Origin: Colias croceus
Lineage: Eukaryota; Arthropoda; Insecta; Lepidoptera; Pieridae
NCBI RefSeq assembly: GCF_905220415.1
Contig: NC_059568.1
Coordinates: 12,524,001-12,588,000, forward strand
Length of the DNA stretch: 64,000 bases
Reading direction: 5' to 3'
The translations under genes and the position numbers were made by a program. Numbering within the stretch: position 1 is the first letter of the stretch; every line of letters starts with the position of its first letter. Shown in pieces: positions 33,787 to 47,555 of this stretch. The notes under the pieces are model-generated. The model was not told where the DNA came from and searched no databases. It worked only from the letters and a program-made list of their open reading frames with translations.

Positions 33787-36424
33787 TAACTATATAAATT
33801 AATCAAACGGTAGAATGTCTTAGCATTTCATGGTAATTATTTTGATATTTAGCAAAAAAATACGATTTATTATTTTGATAAGGTAGCATAAAATTGAAAT
33901 TCAACGTCAGCGAAAAATATTCAAGAACGCAGACTAAAGTCATGGTACACTATTTTCAGCGGTCAATTCCTCTGTCAAATTAAAACTTTACACGTCAAAA
34001 TGTCTGGCAAAAGTTTTCGGGGCAGTGTTATTTTTTTCTGATCAATTTACATGAGAATACCGCAGGTGTTTATCAGATAATAACTAAAATTAATTTTTAA
34101 GTTTATTAGTGGATCTAAACTCAAATATTATTTAGTCTTTTATCTAAGTGGGGAATGCCTTTGCGCATACCCAAGGCTCTCAACCCCTGGGTAATATCGG
34201 ATTCTCACTGCAATAGTAAACTACCGACTAAACTACACTGTAATTTACCAAACCGCTTTTAAATCAGAGCGCTTTAGAATATTTATATATTTCGTCAGCA
34301 ACGAAATAACGATCTAATAACCTACTAATTAATATTATAAGAATGAAAGCAGATTAGTATACTGACACAAGAACGGATGGTACAAATTTTAGAAGTTTCC
34401 TTTTATTTGTCTTACTCTTTCTAAAACACTTTTTCTTGGTAAAACTGTGTCGAACTTATGAAAAACTGCGTAATCTTGACAGAAGTCGAGGTGAATTAAT
34501 TATTTAGAAACATTTACCTAGCATATTATACGCTGAATGGATGCTTTTTCAATTTTGTCATTACGCATTACGCGACAGCAAAAGATGGATTTAGGCCTCA
34601 ACTCTCAAAGGAGGCTCGATCCCTGCAGTGGGACCGAAAGGATCTATCGTTAAGGCATGTAGGTTACATAATACAAGCTGTAGTTTCGACTTTTGTCTTC
34701 ACAGTAATTAGGAGACGCCAGATTTGTAGCTAATTGGGCTGAATCTCTGTTACTAATGAGAAATGCTACTTTGTAACCTACATTTCTGAATTGGCGCTGT
34801 TGAAAAATCCGTAAAATAATAACTTTATATTTCTACCTGGTCTCGAACAAACTTTCACAAGTGATCGTTTTTCCTTTTTATTTAAGACTTTGTTTGAAGG
34901 TATTTTAAAATTGCCAGTCAAATATTTTTCGAGATTGTTACTTGAGAAGTTTGTGCTTATTTTGTATGCTTTTCAATGCCGACTATTTAACGAAACTTAT
35001 TTTTTGCGGATAGTTTTTTTTGGCAAAATATTAAGATAATGTTCGTCTAAAAATAGAAACGAATATAAATTCGTCTAAAAATAGAACTTCATTTAGATAT
35101 CCATTATATTCAATATTATTTTAATGCAATAAAATTTTTAATTGTGCGCAACATTAAAGTTAACGTACTTATCAAGGTTCAAAATAATAAAATTAAATAA
35201 ATAATTCACAGTGAGTATTCCAAAGAAAACTTGTTACAAACTTTAATATATTATTATTATTAAGCGCTGTCTGTAAGTTTTGAAGTTGAAATGTACGCAT
35301 AATATATATATTAATTTAATTTACATAATTTGCAGTATATATTCTGTGATTATATTTAATTGTAAGCTTTGTATTAATTTATTACAGACATTTAAATACA
35401 TTTGAATTAATATAAACAGCCGAAACGTAGGTAAATCTTCAAAAATGTATTTCAACGCAGAAAATTACCTGTCCGACGGAATCGGACAAAATTCAACAAT
35501 TGGTTAAACTATAAAATAAAACTAATCGTAGTTTCCTGTAATAGAATCTTTATAAGTTCGCATCATCACAAACTCCACTTCCATCACTTTTCGCGAAAAA
35601 AATCGAAGAAATGGTCATACCGTAACTTGTTTTTTATAATATTTTAATTGAATATATTCTTTTTCATATGATACCTAACTCGTGTTTCGTTTCTGTGCTT
35701 AAATTCGTAGTGGTATAACTTAAACATAAGTTTTTTGATAAGTCGGTGTTCGGGGGTGGGGTGGCGGGTGCGTTACAGGTTGCAAGGGTGTGAGGACAGG
35801 TCATTTAGTGACGTGCAAGATTATCTATCGATAAAAATATGTATAATTTGCACGTTTAATTTCTTATTTTAGAGAAAATGTTGTGTTTTTTCACTCGACT
35901 CATATTGTAAGATTAAAAGTTGTATAACGTATGTACTTATGTAGTATAATAACAAAATTGTATGGTGTTAAAAACTGAAGGTCTCAAATGTATTATTTTT
36001 GCACAATTGTTACAGTTTTATGATGTTAATAATTTTAACGAAATGCATTTAACGACTTGGAATAATATATTCTTCGAATTGTAGTATTTCACCTGGAGAT
36101 TTAATTATAAGGGTTTCTTAACATTATGCTTAGAAATAAAACATGATATAAGACACTAATCGTTATAAAAAAGTGTGTTGACACAATTTTTGACATGAGA
36201 TACACTTTAGTGAAGCCATATTTCAAAAATAATTAAAGTATGTTAATTATATCCTATAAAATCAATGTGATTTTAGATATTATTGTATTTGTTTGTTCAA
36301 TTTCAATTAATTTCACCGCATTAAAATATTATCAATTATTCACATCGATATCGAATGCAAATTTCGGAACGTCCCTATGAAGCAACAGGGTGTTGGACGC
36401 CTGCGCGTTTCCACCCCATCGCCT
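33787..36424. other. Non-coding region upstream of promoter candidate
   Basis: AT-rich. It contains a G-rich run (35752-35768) and a TATCGATA motif (35826-35833), the binding sequence of the insect factor DREF. A GC-richer patch at 34580-34680 may be a repeat relic. No gene seen. Confidence 0.5.
35752..35768 (+). other. G-quadruplex-capable G run
   Basis: Four G blocks, GGGGG-T-GGGG-T-GG-C-GGG, in an otherwise AT-rich region about 0.7 kb upstream of the candidate promoter. The third block has only two Gs, so any quadruplex would have two tetrads or use an alternative register. Confidence 0.4.
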
Positions 36425-36460
36425 TATAAAAGGGCGAGCGGGTCCGCTTGGCCCTCATAT
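36425..36460 (+). promoter_or_regulatory. TATA box and initiator of a candidate core promoter
   Basis: TATAAAAG at 36425-36432 lies in a locally GC-rich block. A TCATAT initiator-like motif places the +1 A at 36457, 32 bp from the first T of the TATA box, the expected spacing for arthropod promoters (TCAKTY initiator). Confidence 0.55.
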
Positions 36461-36644
36461 CCTCGCTAGACACCCTCCGAAGAGGTGGAACTGAAAATAC
36501 TGAAAGTACCCGCGCTATAGCCAGTGACGTAGTAATGTCACCTGTGCTCGTAATTTTTTTGGACTGAGTGCTGTGATTTGTGAAAATGACTTTGTGAATA
36601 TTCGGTATGTGTCGTGCTGTTGTGCAGAGTGGCTCGGTTTAAAG
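36457..36644 (+). other. Candidate 5' non-coding first exon with uORFs
   Basis: From the inferred start site to a consensus donor AAAG|GTAAGT (GT at 36645). It contains three ATGs, at 36535, 36586 and 36607. They open frames of only 10, 3 and 11 codons, all closed within the exon, the last by the TAA just before the donor. It is therefore a leader that could repress translation, not a coding exon. Further donor-like sites, AAAG|GTACGT (GT at 36717) and GAAG|GTAAGT (GT at 37489), could be alternative ends. The downstream gene is unidentified. Transcript evidence is needed to confirm. Confidence 0.45.
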
Positions 36645-38156
36645 GTAAGTCTAGTTTAGTGGGACTTTTCAGATAGCTACGGGACAGTGCCGATTCGCGA
36701 TGCCATGTGACTAAAGGTACGTGTTTACGTTTGTACTTTTCTCTTGCTCTTGCCTCTTGAGTTGTATTCTATTTTATGTGAGAATTAAAGTTTTTATTGA
36801 GATATTTTTAGTGTTGAAAGCGAGCGCAATGCTGATTTAACTGTGTAATATTATTTAAAACTTTATCGAATACTTTTAATTTTTTTAAACCAAAAATGGA
36901 ATTTATTTTGTTGTGGTGAAAATTGGAAAATTTGGAATTAATGATATTATTTACTGCACTGCAAAATTTTTATTTACTGACTCAAAAAATTTCAGTTAAA
37001 TGCCCTTTAAATCTGTATTTTTTTCGATATAAATTATTTATTGCGAATTATATTTTATGAAATTGTTTAAATTTTTGCTGTTCGCTATTTACAAAAAAAT
37101 AGCGTATCGCACAAACACGAAACGAAATTGTTAAATAAATTCTTAATATTTTTATACACGCTGAAATAACAATCGCTTACAAAATTGGAATTCAGTGAAT
37201 GTAACTTTTCAATGCGCAATCAAATCAAAATTTATTCGTATGCGGACGCGGCGGTTTAGTTTTGTTTCGTTTTTTTTTGGATTCACACTAAAATCGAGTA
37301 TCAGACAAAATATTGTAAATGTTGCACGTAAAAAATAATCGTTCTAGTTGTATTGTAAAATATTTGCTAAACGTACTGTAAAATTTTCAATTTGTACTCG
37401 GTTTAATTAAATTCAGAGGCAAGCAGCGATTAGTTTTATATGATTTATTATAGTGCCAGGAGTAATAAAGGAGGTTCTATATGAGAAGGTAAGTGTGACA
37501 AATGCATGCAATATTTTTCCTAGCGCAGTTCAACATTTATGGAGCCGTCACACCTGCAGAGGATTTTTCAGACAGATTTGGTAATTACTCGCACAATAAA
37601 AGGATGGATGCGTTGACGTAAGATTAATTCTTATATAGGCTTCAGTTACAAACCTTTTAACGTCGGTCAGGGTAAAAGTACGCTGATTAAGCCTAGTAAC
37701 GAAATCATCAGAATTAAATTATTACAATGATACGTCTTTGGAAATGTCCTTATTAATTCTATTAAATGCTCTTTAAAATAGAAGAATTTTAATTTGCTTT
37801 CTTTTAATGGCGTTTAACGTAAAAAATTGCACTTATTAATTATATAATATGATTTATGACTTTTTTATAATTTGAAGACTACGCCAGGTAAAAAAGATGT
37901 ATATAGACACACATAAAGACTTTAAAAAAAGTAAAAAATTGAAAATATATATGTTTAAATTAAAAATATAAAATAAAATAAGCTATGTTAATAAATAAAT
38001 TAATGCAATGTAGCGTGCATAGCGTAGGCCCGTAGCAACCGCGCGTAGCTGTAGATGCCCGTAGCCCGATAAGCTTGTTTTGAGCGACGTCTTTTTAAAC
38101 GACGTATGCGCAGATAAAAAATCGTAGGTAAATAAATTTATCTTCTTTCTTCTTTA
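36645..38156. other. Candidate first-intron sequence
   Basis: AT-rich after the candidate donor. No coding exon seen. Confidence 0.4.
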
Positions 38157-38318
38157 ATATATATAAATCTCGTGTCACAATGTTTGTCCTCAATAGACTC
38201 CTAAACCACTTAACCGATTATAATAAAATTCGCACACCATGTGCAGTTCGATCCAACTTGAGAGATAGGATAGTTTAAACATGTAGATACCACGGGCGAA
38301 GCCGGGGCGGAACACTAG
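38157..38318 (+). mobile_element. Helitron-like element
   Basis: Body with AATCTCGTGTCACAATGTTT and CACTTAACCGATTATAATAA. The 3' end is CCACGGGCGAAGCCGGGGCG then GAACACTAG, followed by T. The 5' boundary is uncertain. Same family as the minus-strand copy at 19977-20127. Confidence 0.65.
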
Positions 38319-38974
38319 TAGTATTAATATAAATGCAAATATTATTCAAATTATGTTTAAATACAAACTTTACCCGCAACTTTATTCGTGCGTGCGTAGA
38401 TTTAAATTATAGCTGATAATCTACATTGTTAATCTATAAATGCTTTAAAACAAATTGAGGACTGAAGACATTAGTCCTCAGTCCTCATTTTGTTCAGAGC
38501 AATTATGCTCTAATAATAAAGTTTTATCAAATTTAATTCATTACTTTTTGCGTCGAACCCGGACAACAGACAGTCAAATTATTATTAAATACCTAAACAC
38601 AGATTTTGAAATTAATATTATCCACTTGCGTTAATTAATTAATTACATGAATGGATTAATTTATTTGAAAAAAAAACAAAAAAAGAGCTTTACAATAAAT
38701 TAAAACTGATTTATATCGATTTCTTTGTTCGTTACTGAACGCGAGCTCGAAGCGCATGCGCGAAGGTACCATACATTAATAATTCGACCTGCGCGAGGCT
38801 ATGAATTATAAAAAAAAATGAAACAAGATTTCACGCGATATGCCGAGGTTTTAATTACCTTAGTCTATATCGGAAAAAAATAAAATATGTTGTTATAGGA
38901 TCTTTAGGAATAGGTTTAATATAAATTAATCTATTTTTTACAACATCGGTTTCCAAAAATATAGAAATCTTATA
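38319..38974. other. Non-coding stretch
   Basis: AT-rich. Includes a short GAGGACTGA...TCAGTCCTC inverted repeat near 38457-38488. Confidence 0.45.
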
Positions 38975-38977
38975 TTA

Positions 38978-39153
38978 GGGGGGCAGATTTTTCAATCTTT
39001 GGTTAAAAATTATTCATCGAAAAACGTATTAAACTACCATTTCAAAAATGTATTGTAATTGTCCGTATTTAACATTTTTGAAATGGTAGTTTAATATGTT
39101 ATTTGATGAATAAGTTTTAACTTGGTTTTAACCAACGATTGAGAAATCAGCCC
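38978..39153. mobile_element. Foldback MITE with TTA target duplication, 176 bp
   Basis: Left end GGGGGGCAGATTTTTCAATC pairs imperfectly with the right end GATTGAGAAATCAGCCC. An inner segment, TTAAACTACCATTTCAAAAA at about 39030, is complementary to TTTTTGAAATGGTAGTTTAA at about 39075. TTA flanks both ends (38975-38977 and 39154-39156), consistent with PIF/Harbinger-type insertion. Confidence 0.7.
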
Positions 39154-39156
39154 TTA

Positions 39157-42100
39157 GTAGATTAACTAAAGATTAAAATACTAATTTTAAAACGCCATTT
39201 AAAATAAAACATAAAATATGATTTCATTATGATCACTATCACTTAATTACTTAGTTAATAATCGATTACATTTATATTGAATATTTTTATCGATTGGTTA
39301 GTCAATGAGATGTTAAACTAAATCAATCCCACTTGAGGACATTTAATGTGCTCTCTGAAGCGCGAATAGGCTTACTTGAAATACCAATTAGTGGACACCC
39401 ATCAATACACTAACCGCACTTTAAGTTCCTTAACCTACATGTCGGTTGACGACAGTTGATTGAAGCGTAATAATTTATACATACGTATCCCAATAACTCA
39501 GTCGTGCGTATAATAGACGCTATAGTTAATAAATAACAGTATTAATAACGATGTCTTAAGCAATTATAAACCAGTCCGATAGATTGTATCCTTTTACAAT
39601 CGTCACGAACATCGGATTATGCGCGATCAAATTGAAATAGTTATTTAAAGACTTACAAACTTGCACAATATCCGAACACTGTCAAGTGTTTATTGATGAC
39701 TTGGTAAATAATTACAGTTGTCCTGAATTTACTTAGGGGCAAGAAATTTTAGTTGCGAACTTTGTACTTACAATGCAATTTGAACACGAGGTTCTCTGCT
39801 TGTTCGACGGCTACCGCATCGTTCGACCCTTTAATTATATGGAGGAAGTAATTTACAGGCCGTAACATCAACGTTGGGGGAATAGACCAAAGATTAGTTG
39901 AGCAAACTGATGTGTTTAGACTTCGATGGCTCGTAACATTGTTTGAAATCGCGGTTGTTAAAAGAACAAACATAAACTTGGTTAATAAAAGTTTATTTAT
40001 ACATTTATTAAGGTCACAAGTACGGAGAATTCGAAATATGACAGGTTTTTGCGTCTACTTTACGAAAAAAAGATTATAAAAATGAACCGAGATATATTCT
40101 TGCTGCATTGCGTACCTACGCCTCATACGCTATGATACCAGAGGGAAAAACAAAATGGCTCACATTTTTATAATACATATTTAAAGAGTAAAAAATTACG
40201 ACTGTTTTTTTTTAATAAGGAAAACATTTATATGAAACGCTTAAGCCGTAGCGAGTTTAACGAAAGAAGGCGTTTACACCAACGAACGACGGAGAAAATA
40301 TTATACGTGTTAAACTTTTGTTCTAAGTTAATTATTATTTGTACAATTTATTTGACATTGCTCGTTTATTCGAAAATTAACTTTACGCTTAGGTATTAGA
40401 GTTCTATTAAATTGAAAATATTATTTAAAAGGGACAAATAGGGGTTAGTGAAAAGCGAAAATCGACTCCATGAATGGATATCGTATATTCTATAGGAAAG
40501 GCCATAACACAAACGCCACCTGTTAAATCACGCCCAAAACTCGGAAAAATATCTAACAATGAAGCATCTTAAAGGAACATCAATCACATTACGAACACGC
40601 TTGACATCTGAACATTTCCCACAATGACTTGAGCAACACAGTTTACCTTCTCGGGAAAAATGGGTAGCATGGGACGCACTTGTTATAATTATTTGATAAA
40701 TTATGGGACGAACATGTAAGTGCACTTATATGTGGTTTTTATGGCCTTGCATAACAATATAATATTATGGAACTAGAATTGCCAAAACCAAGGGGTACAT
40801 TTCGTTTATTAAATAGAAGATGACATTTTCTAAACTCAATAATATAGTAATGAAAAAGCACTGGAAATAGTTTAGAAAATAATATTTATATTATTGAGCT
40901 ATAAGAAACGATATCACACGTAGGTAACTTGCTCTCCTGCAGAGCGAAAGCTATAAATTCCGGTTTCGTACCTGTCTAAAAATAAATTTATACGTGTCCC
41001 AACAAGGAAATGCACTTTGAAAAGTTCAACAGTTATCAATTTTTTCAGCGCAAACTCGATTCCTTCACCCTAGTGCGACGAAATGTGAAATTTCAATTCC
41101 ACGGAAAGATTTTTTATTAAAGTATCGGAGCCTGGGAATCGCTCGAATGTAGTTTGGAAACAAATAAACGACTTTCTTGGTCTTTTCCTTTTTTATACAT
41201 AAAAGCGTCGAGTTGATTTATCGTCCGGGAAGCAAGCGCCCGTTGCGTCCCGCCGCGAGTTCTGATAGACGAAGCATACCAATTTATTTTATGACTCAAC
41301 ACCTTTAGATATTTATTCTATTTGTTCTCCTTTTACTTGCAAATATTCGGTTCTATAAGCTGCTTTCGATTCATTAGTATTTTCCTCGAGTAATGAACGT
41401 CAAGGCGTCTATTGAAACATGTTTATTTGAATTATTTTCCTTCTCAATATCACAATTTTACCAGACGTCTTGTTATTTATATGACAATAATAAAAATCTT
41501 ATAGTTTCTCCTGTAAATTTTCCATACAGACGATTTCCATGAAATGAGTTCAAATTTCAGTGATATTTATTCTTACGCGAAGTCATTTTTTTGTCCAAAG
41601 TAACCTTTAACTATCTATTCAAAACAAATTGGCGACAAAAGCACAACGAAGTGCCGTTTAAAGCGACGTTAAATGTTAAAAAGTTTCATTTTAATTACGA
41701 GTTTACCTTGCTCACAAAACACGGTACTCTACAATGATGCACAAAGCAATTGTGCAAAAATCTTCGCAGTTAATTTTCTACCCTGTTAAAGTTGTTGAAT
41801 GCTTTTAGAATAGCTCCCTGTCGAAAGACGGAAGTGGAGTAAGAATGATGATGCATTCAACGTGAGCAGCTGCCAATGCCTCGGACAGGGTTAAGTGAAT
41901 AAGCTTTCTGAGAACTCTTTGTATGGGAAAATACATCAAGTGTACGTTATCGTAACGGGGAATTATTCTAATTTCACAGAAAACTTTAGGGGGTTAATGT
42001 GGAGGTGTTCGATTTTAATTTTCGTTCTTTTGTTATTTATGGTAGTTACAGTGTGAGTTTGGGCAGTTGATTAATAATTATTATTTATTAATATGGGTAT

Positions 42101-44048
42101 TATTTTTATCTTAGTTTTCAGTATAAACGGCGAAACAGTAATACAACAGGACGAAAAGCAAAAAATCTCCTATTTAAAAATGGAACCTAAATAAACATTA
42201 GACATAGCGAATTGCTTATACAAACTCTTCACAAAAATATTTTTCGACAAAACAAAAATATTAAAACAAAAATATTAAAACCTACAATTTATACAATAAA
42301 ATTGAAACCGAATAGCTTTTTAAAAGTTATTGTAGGTACGAACAAATATTGAATGCAAACAAGTTAGTGTTTGCAAAGCAATACGAAAATATCCTATTTG
42401 AATAACGCTATAATATTATAATATGAAAACTTTCACAATTCAAAATAGTTGAATGTGGTTTTCTGGAAATACTACGAACGTTCCCGTAGAAAGTTCTCAA
42501 AGAGATCGTATATTAAGTATTGAATGAAACTAAGTGGTTCAACTATAATAATAAATAATAATTACAGTATTAATTAATTTGTGGTTATTATTGAATTCTT
42601 GGCGACTTAGCTATTCTTAGATACTATTTTCATTAATAAGTGGCAATACCGTAGTAAATAAGTATAATGAAAGACGATATCTTGAATTAGAGAGTATTCG
42701 TAGTCATACAAATTAGAAAAAGAGTAGGACATAGAAAACCATAAAAAAGCTAGTATAAATGGAAGTGATTACTAAATATTATACATCAATGGCTCCTAGT
42801 ACTTTAAAAAATATTAAAAACTAGTCCCATAACTCACATATAAAAGTTTATTCCATTTGTATCAGATTTAAGCTTTCCGATTTATCACACTATAAACCAA
42901 AGACTTGAAGACTATTACAAGTACCTATTACACTTTATACAATACACATTCGCCTGCCCTAATCATATAAAACGACAAAGTAAGCCCATGCAACTTTCCT
43001 TATCAAATATGCAGCAAATCCAAATTGTTATCGACGGCTGTTAGTTACTATTAGCCCGTTGGTCTACGAGTCGATGTACGGTAAAAAAGTTAACTTTGCA
43101 TGCAAACAAGTCGCTGTATCGAAGCAGCATGAATTTAAAACGGCCGGAATTCCTCTGCGCCATAACACGCGAAATGAAAAGGTAAATGGGGCATAAACCG
43201 TATCAATATTGACCGGGCGTACCCGGGTTGCGTACATCATGGTTATTGGTCATATCTCACGTTGTACGGAGGTGACATTTTTTTCGACACCACTCTAATT
43301 CAGGCGGCCTTTACCTACTTTTTGGTTTCGAACCTACAGCGTTTATTGTGTCGTTTACATGGTAAATCCGTTTTTGACATTTTTTATACAAGTCGTGAAT
43401 TGTGAAAAGAGAATCAGTTTAGGAAATACTTATTTAATAATAAAATGGACATTATTTTAAAACAAAGCTAGGTAGAACAATAGGAATCATGTTAATTGTT
43501 CGCCGTCTTAAAAAATATAATGCCATTTTTCTTTGACATAAAAGACTATCTTTACAATGGATTCCAACAGGCGTTGGCTCGATACTAACAATCCAGTGTA
43601 ATTTATTTTAATTATAAAATAGACACCCTTTGTAATTTAATGTCGAAGCAAGGATTCCCGTCTCTCTAAGGTTACTTTTAATCTTATTTTCGCAAAGGAG
43701 TCAAGTTGCTTGATATTTTTTGCCGTTCTTGCTCTATGTCTTGTAATTAGTGTACCCTTTTGCAAACGTTATACGATTCCGAGTAAACTTCTTTGTAACA
43801 GTTTCGAATTACAATTAAAAGTGAACTTCGTTCTCCCAAGTGTGGCGATGATTGATTTTCCTTTATTGGAACGTGGATACAATATAAACTAACTTCTTGC
43901 GCTTTGAGAAGGCACGGACGGTTTAGATAAATATCTTTTACCTACTGCTATTGTTTATTCTGATAAATTAAGTCCTATATATGATATGTATCTTTATTTA
44001 TGTAATTTTGAAAAAAGGCAGTACAATTAATAACAATAATATTTGGTA
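39157..44048. other. Long non-coding stretch with few repeats
   Basis: No convincing exon or transposon terminus. Locally GC- and CpG-richer blocks lie at about 40490-40690, 41100-41290 and 43030-43330. The last includes TTGCATGCAAAC and ACCGGGCGTACCCGGGTTGC. Such blocks could be regulatory, but nothing in the sequence proves it. Confidence 0.45.
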
Positions 44049-44229
44049 CTAGAGGTCCGCGCCGTCTTCGCCCGTGGTACATATTTCGCAATAAAAGGTA
44101 GCCTATCCTTTCTCGGGTATCAAAATATCTCTATACCAAATTTCATGCAAATTAGTTAAGTAGTTAAGGCGTGATTGAGTAACAGACAGATAGACAGAGT
44201 TACTTTCGCATTTATAATATTAGTATGGA
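44049..44229 (-). mobile_element. Complete non-autonomous Helitron-like element, 181 bp
   Basis: The minus strand starts TCCATACTAATATTATAAAT and ends GCGGACCTCTAG, with A and T flanks in the expected places. It is aligned throughout with the plus-strand copy at 33606-33786, with scattered substitutions and small indels and the same total length. Confidence 0.75.
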
Positions 44230-47200
44230 TTTCAGCCACAATTTTGGTATTTATTAAAGTGCAATAAAACAGCAATATAATCTCGGGATCCATATGCTTA
44301 ACTTGTCTCAGTTGCGTTGCGTTGCCAACTTTGTCTTTCGTATCGCAATGCCATGTTAAACCATATTTTAATATACGTATAACCATTCTTAATTTTTCTT
44401 TGAATAAAAATAATAGCAATAACCGTACAGCCATTCTGAAAGGATCGAAATTATATAAATTATAAGTCTTCTTACGTTCTTCCTTTCAAACTTTCTTTGC
44501 TTCAAAATAAATATTTTCTTATATTAGGGATTTGATTTTAGTCGACATAATATAATTGTATGAATAGTGTAACTGTGTGTGTATAAATATGAAAACATAC
44601 TTGTGATATAATTGTACAGCAATCATGAATTTACTAGAACATATATATATTATGTATATGCGTAATAACGATACATTACTCAAACATCGTTAATTCTCGG
44701 CCATATAAAATTGTTATATTCCATCAACAGCTTAATAAATAAACGTGCAAATTCTTAAAATGGATGCCATTTTAATCTAATCGATTTGTGCGTCATCGCT
44801 AATGGTACATTAGCAGCTTTTCACAAAATAAATTATTCATTAGCACTAAAACAGTTGGTTTATTTCCCCACTTCTATTTGTATTATGTATTTGTGTATAT
44901 TCTATACTGTTGCTTTGTTTATTCACTAAATGATAGTCTTTTGTTTCAATAAATTCATTTTGCTGACAAAATTTAAACGTAAAACGTTGCACACAGTTTA
45001 ACAGAACAGTGAATTTAATTATAGATCGCTAAAAGAGATTATCTATTTGTTGATAGAATTCAATTGAATTTTATTAAATATGTATATATAATAGTATACA
45101 AAAAGAAAGTAATCCACTTTTTAATCTTTTTTGCGTAAATAAGCTTCAATCGTAATCTTTTAAAGATGCTTCAGTGGCCATAATTCCTTATTTAACTGTT
45201 TGGAAGAAAAGAAATTAATATTTTAATAAACATTATTTCTTTAGTATCCTTTAATGTATTTGTATAATACAATCTGATAAGAAACTCCGGCAACCGTTGT
45301 TCAGAGTACACACAATAATTTATAGTTAATAAGCAAATAAGATAACAGTAGGCAAATTGGCGTAAAGTCATCAAGTACAGAAACCCTTTTACTGCAAAAG
45401 GCTATACTGATATCGTTTTATGTTCTCAAAGAGTTGTTTTAGGCTTCATTTTGCATAACGACCCTTGAGAGCCGACGAATTATACTTAAATATATATTAT
45501 TTAGCCTGTTCGAGTATTTTTACACGTAATGGTTTTAGGATGGTGGGAAAAAGTAAATTATGGTCGTTCGAGATGACATTAATGATCGTAGGGAAATAGG
45601 TAAGAGTCGAAACCTCTAAGCAAGCAAATGCCGTGGTTCATAGCGGCCTTGAAGATTCAATTTTCGATATTAAGATTTGGGGGTTAAAATTTAAACGTCT
45701 CTGTGATAAAGATAAGCTTTTTATTTAAAATTTGATTAAACTCCTTGTTGATCGATTAAATAAACTCAAGTTCAAACTTAATTATTTATGTAACAGATAT
45801 GTACTAAATACTTATTTATTCAATTAGTCTTGTTCTAGGAACACTTTTGAATCGTCATAACATAATTTTACCGTTTACAACCGGAACCATCCAATACGAA
45901 TTATAATTTTGATTAAAATTAATAAAATATGTTAACCTGTTCCAAAAGGATATTAACTAAATACGAATCATACCGTGCGATTTCCACAGACACTTTAAAA
46001 ATTAAAAATTCAATCACGTACCGCTGCAGTGTTATTTTCTATCTGATAGCATATGCTTCGTTTATAGCTGCACAACTAAGCGATAGGCGGGACGATTTGA
46101 ATTTTTATCGGTTATAAGAGTACCCTAGAAGTATTTGTAAAGATTATCCACAGAAATAAACAATTGACACGGTGTAGAGCGGCTGCTGGGGTCAGATAAC
46201 AGGGGTACGTGAGGACGAATACGTTAAGGACAATTTTGCTGCTGTTGAACTTTACGCGTGTGAACTATATAATTTGGTGCGAAAAAAAACGGACCGTGTT
46301 TTTATGCAAAGTTTGTATTTCAAATATGGGTGGGTGAACTTAAAATTGGTAGATTTAGGATGGTTATTTCTGTTACTTGTGGAGTGGGTGGTGTCATTTT
46401 TTGAAACTTTGTTTTAGAACATTACTTAATAAACTTACTTGTTAATATTGAAAAGGCCTACTCAACCTAACTTGATTAAATAATATAATGAATAAGTATG
46501 TATCTTGAGTTAAATTTTAATTAATACATTTTATGGACTTTAGTATCATGTATAATATCGAGAGTTCAACTCTTTTATTGAACTGAAAATAAGCGAATTA
46601 AACGAAATGAGCGTTTGCAGCATTTATCCAATACCTCTATTTACTTTAAAATAATATTCCCCATATAGCTTAATGAAGGAAAACTTTGTCAAGTTTCAGT
46701 AAGTATTTTCTGTTACTTACCCCTTGGGAACTCTGGGGTTTACGACTTACAGAATTATCCTTTTAACAGAAGCTGAAAGTGTAAGCGTGGAATAGAAGTT
46801 TTCAAAATATTTGCTAGTTATTTTAGATACAATATCATATTAGAAGCGTAGAATATTGTACGTTATTTAATTTTGGTTTTGCACTCAAATGTGGTTAAGC
46901 AATACTGATGATTGGCTCATTTCTATACGCAACACTAAACAGCTTTTAGTAGTTTTACATGATTTATACGATAAAGCTATATAGAACCTATTTTTATATA
47001 GCCTTTTTCTACAAACCCATTTATATCCCAAATATTATTTGGCCCACAACCCGTCCCTAATTGCTGTGTACACATGCGCTTATCGAGGTGGGTCTCATCT
47101 GCTTTCCGGTGATAAAAAAACAATATTATATTCAATTTACAGTAAACCTTTTCGATGTACAAAAAGGATTATTCCAATCTTTTTAATCAATTTTATAAAA

Positions 47201-47542
47201 TTTTCGTTATTATTTTTTGTTAATTGTAATTGAATGGGTATAATATTATAGGCACGTTTAACGTGCCTATAATTGGTATTAAGAATGTAATAAAAAATAA
47301 CTACAACTACAAATATACGTATATATATTTAATATATTATATTGAATTTGTTTTTATAAAACAAGAACTCTGAAAAGACACCGTCGCGATTTTCAACTTG
47401 AATAATTCAAAATAATAATTTATGAAAAGGTAAAAACTTGAAGTCTCAAAGAATATCTGTCCAAGCTACCGATACTTAGAATCGCATGATGCTATTTTCC
47501 AGCTCGATAATTTTTCGCAAGAACATTGAAATATCTGCATTG
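44230..47542. other. Non-coding stretch
   Basis: AT-rich, no supportable gene. A perfect 10-bp hairpin lies at 47249-47271. Confidence 0.45.
47249..47271. repeat. Perfect 10-bp hairpin
   Basis: ATAGGCACGT, loop TTA, ACGTGCCTAT. Confidence 0.8.
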
Positions 47543-47555
47543 CATTCGAAAGAGC

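Noticed and set aside
36535..36642. Coding start within the leader exon
   Set aside because: All three ATGs close within 3-11 codons before the splice donor.
44156..44434. 92-codon minus-strand frame
   Set aside because: It overlaps the 181-bp Helitron-like element and has no family resemblance.
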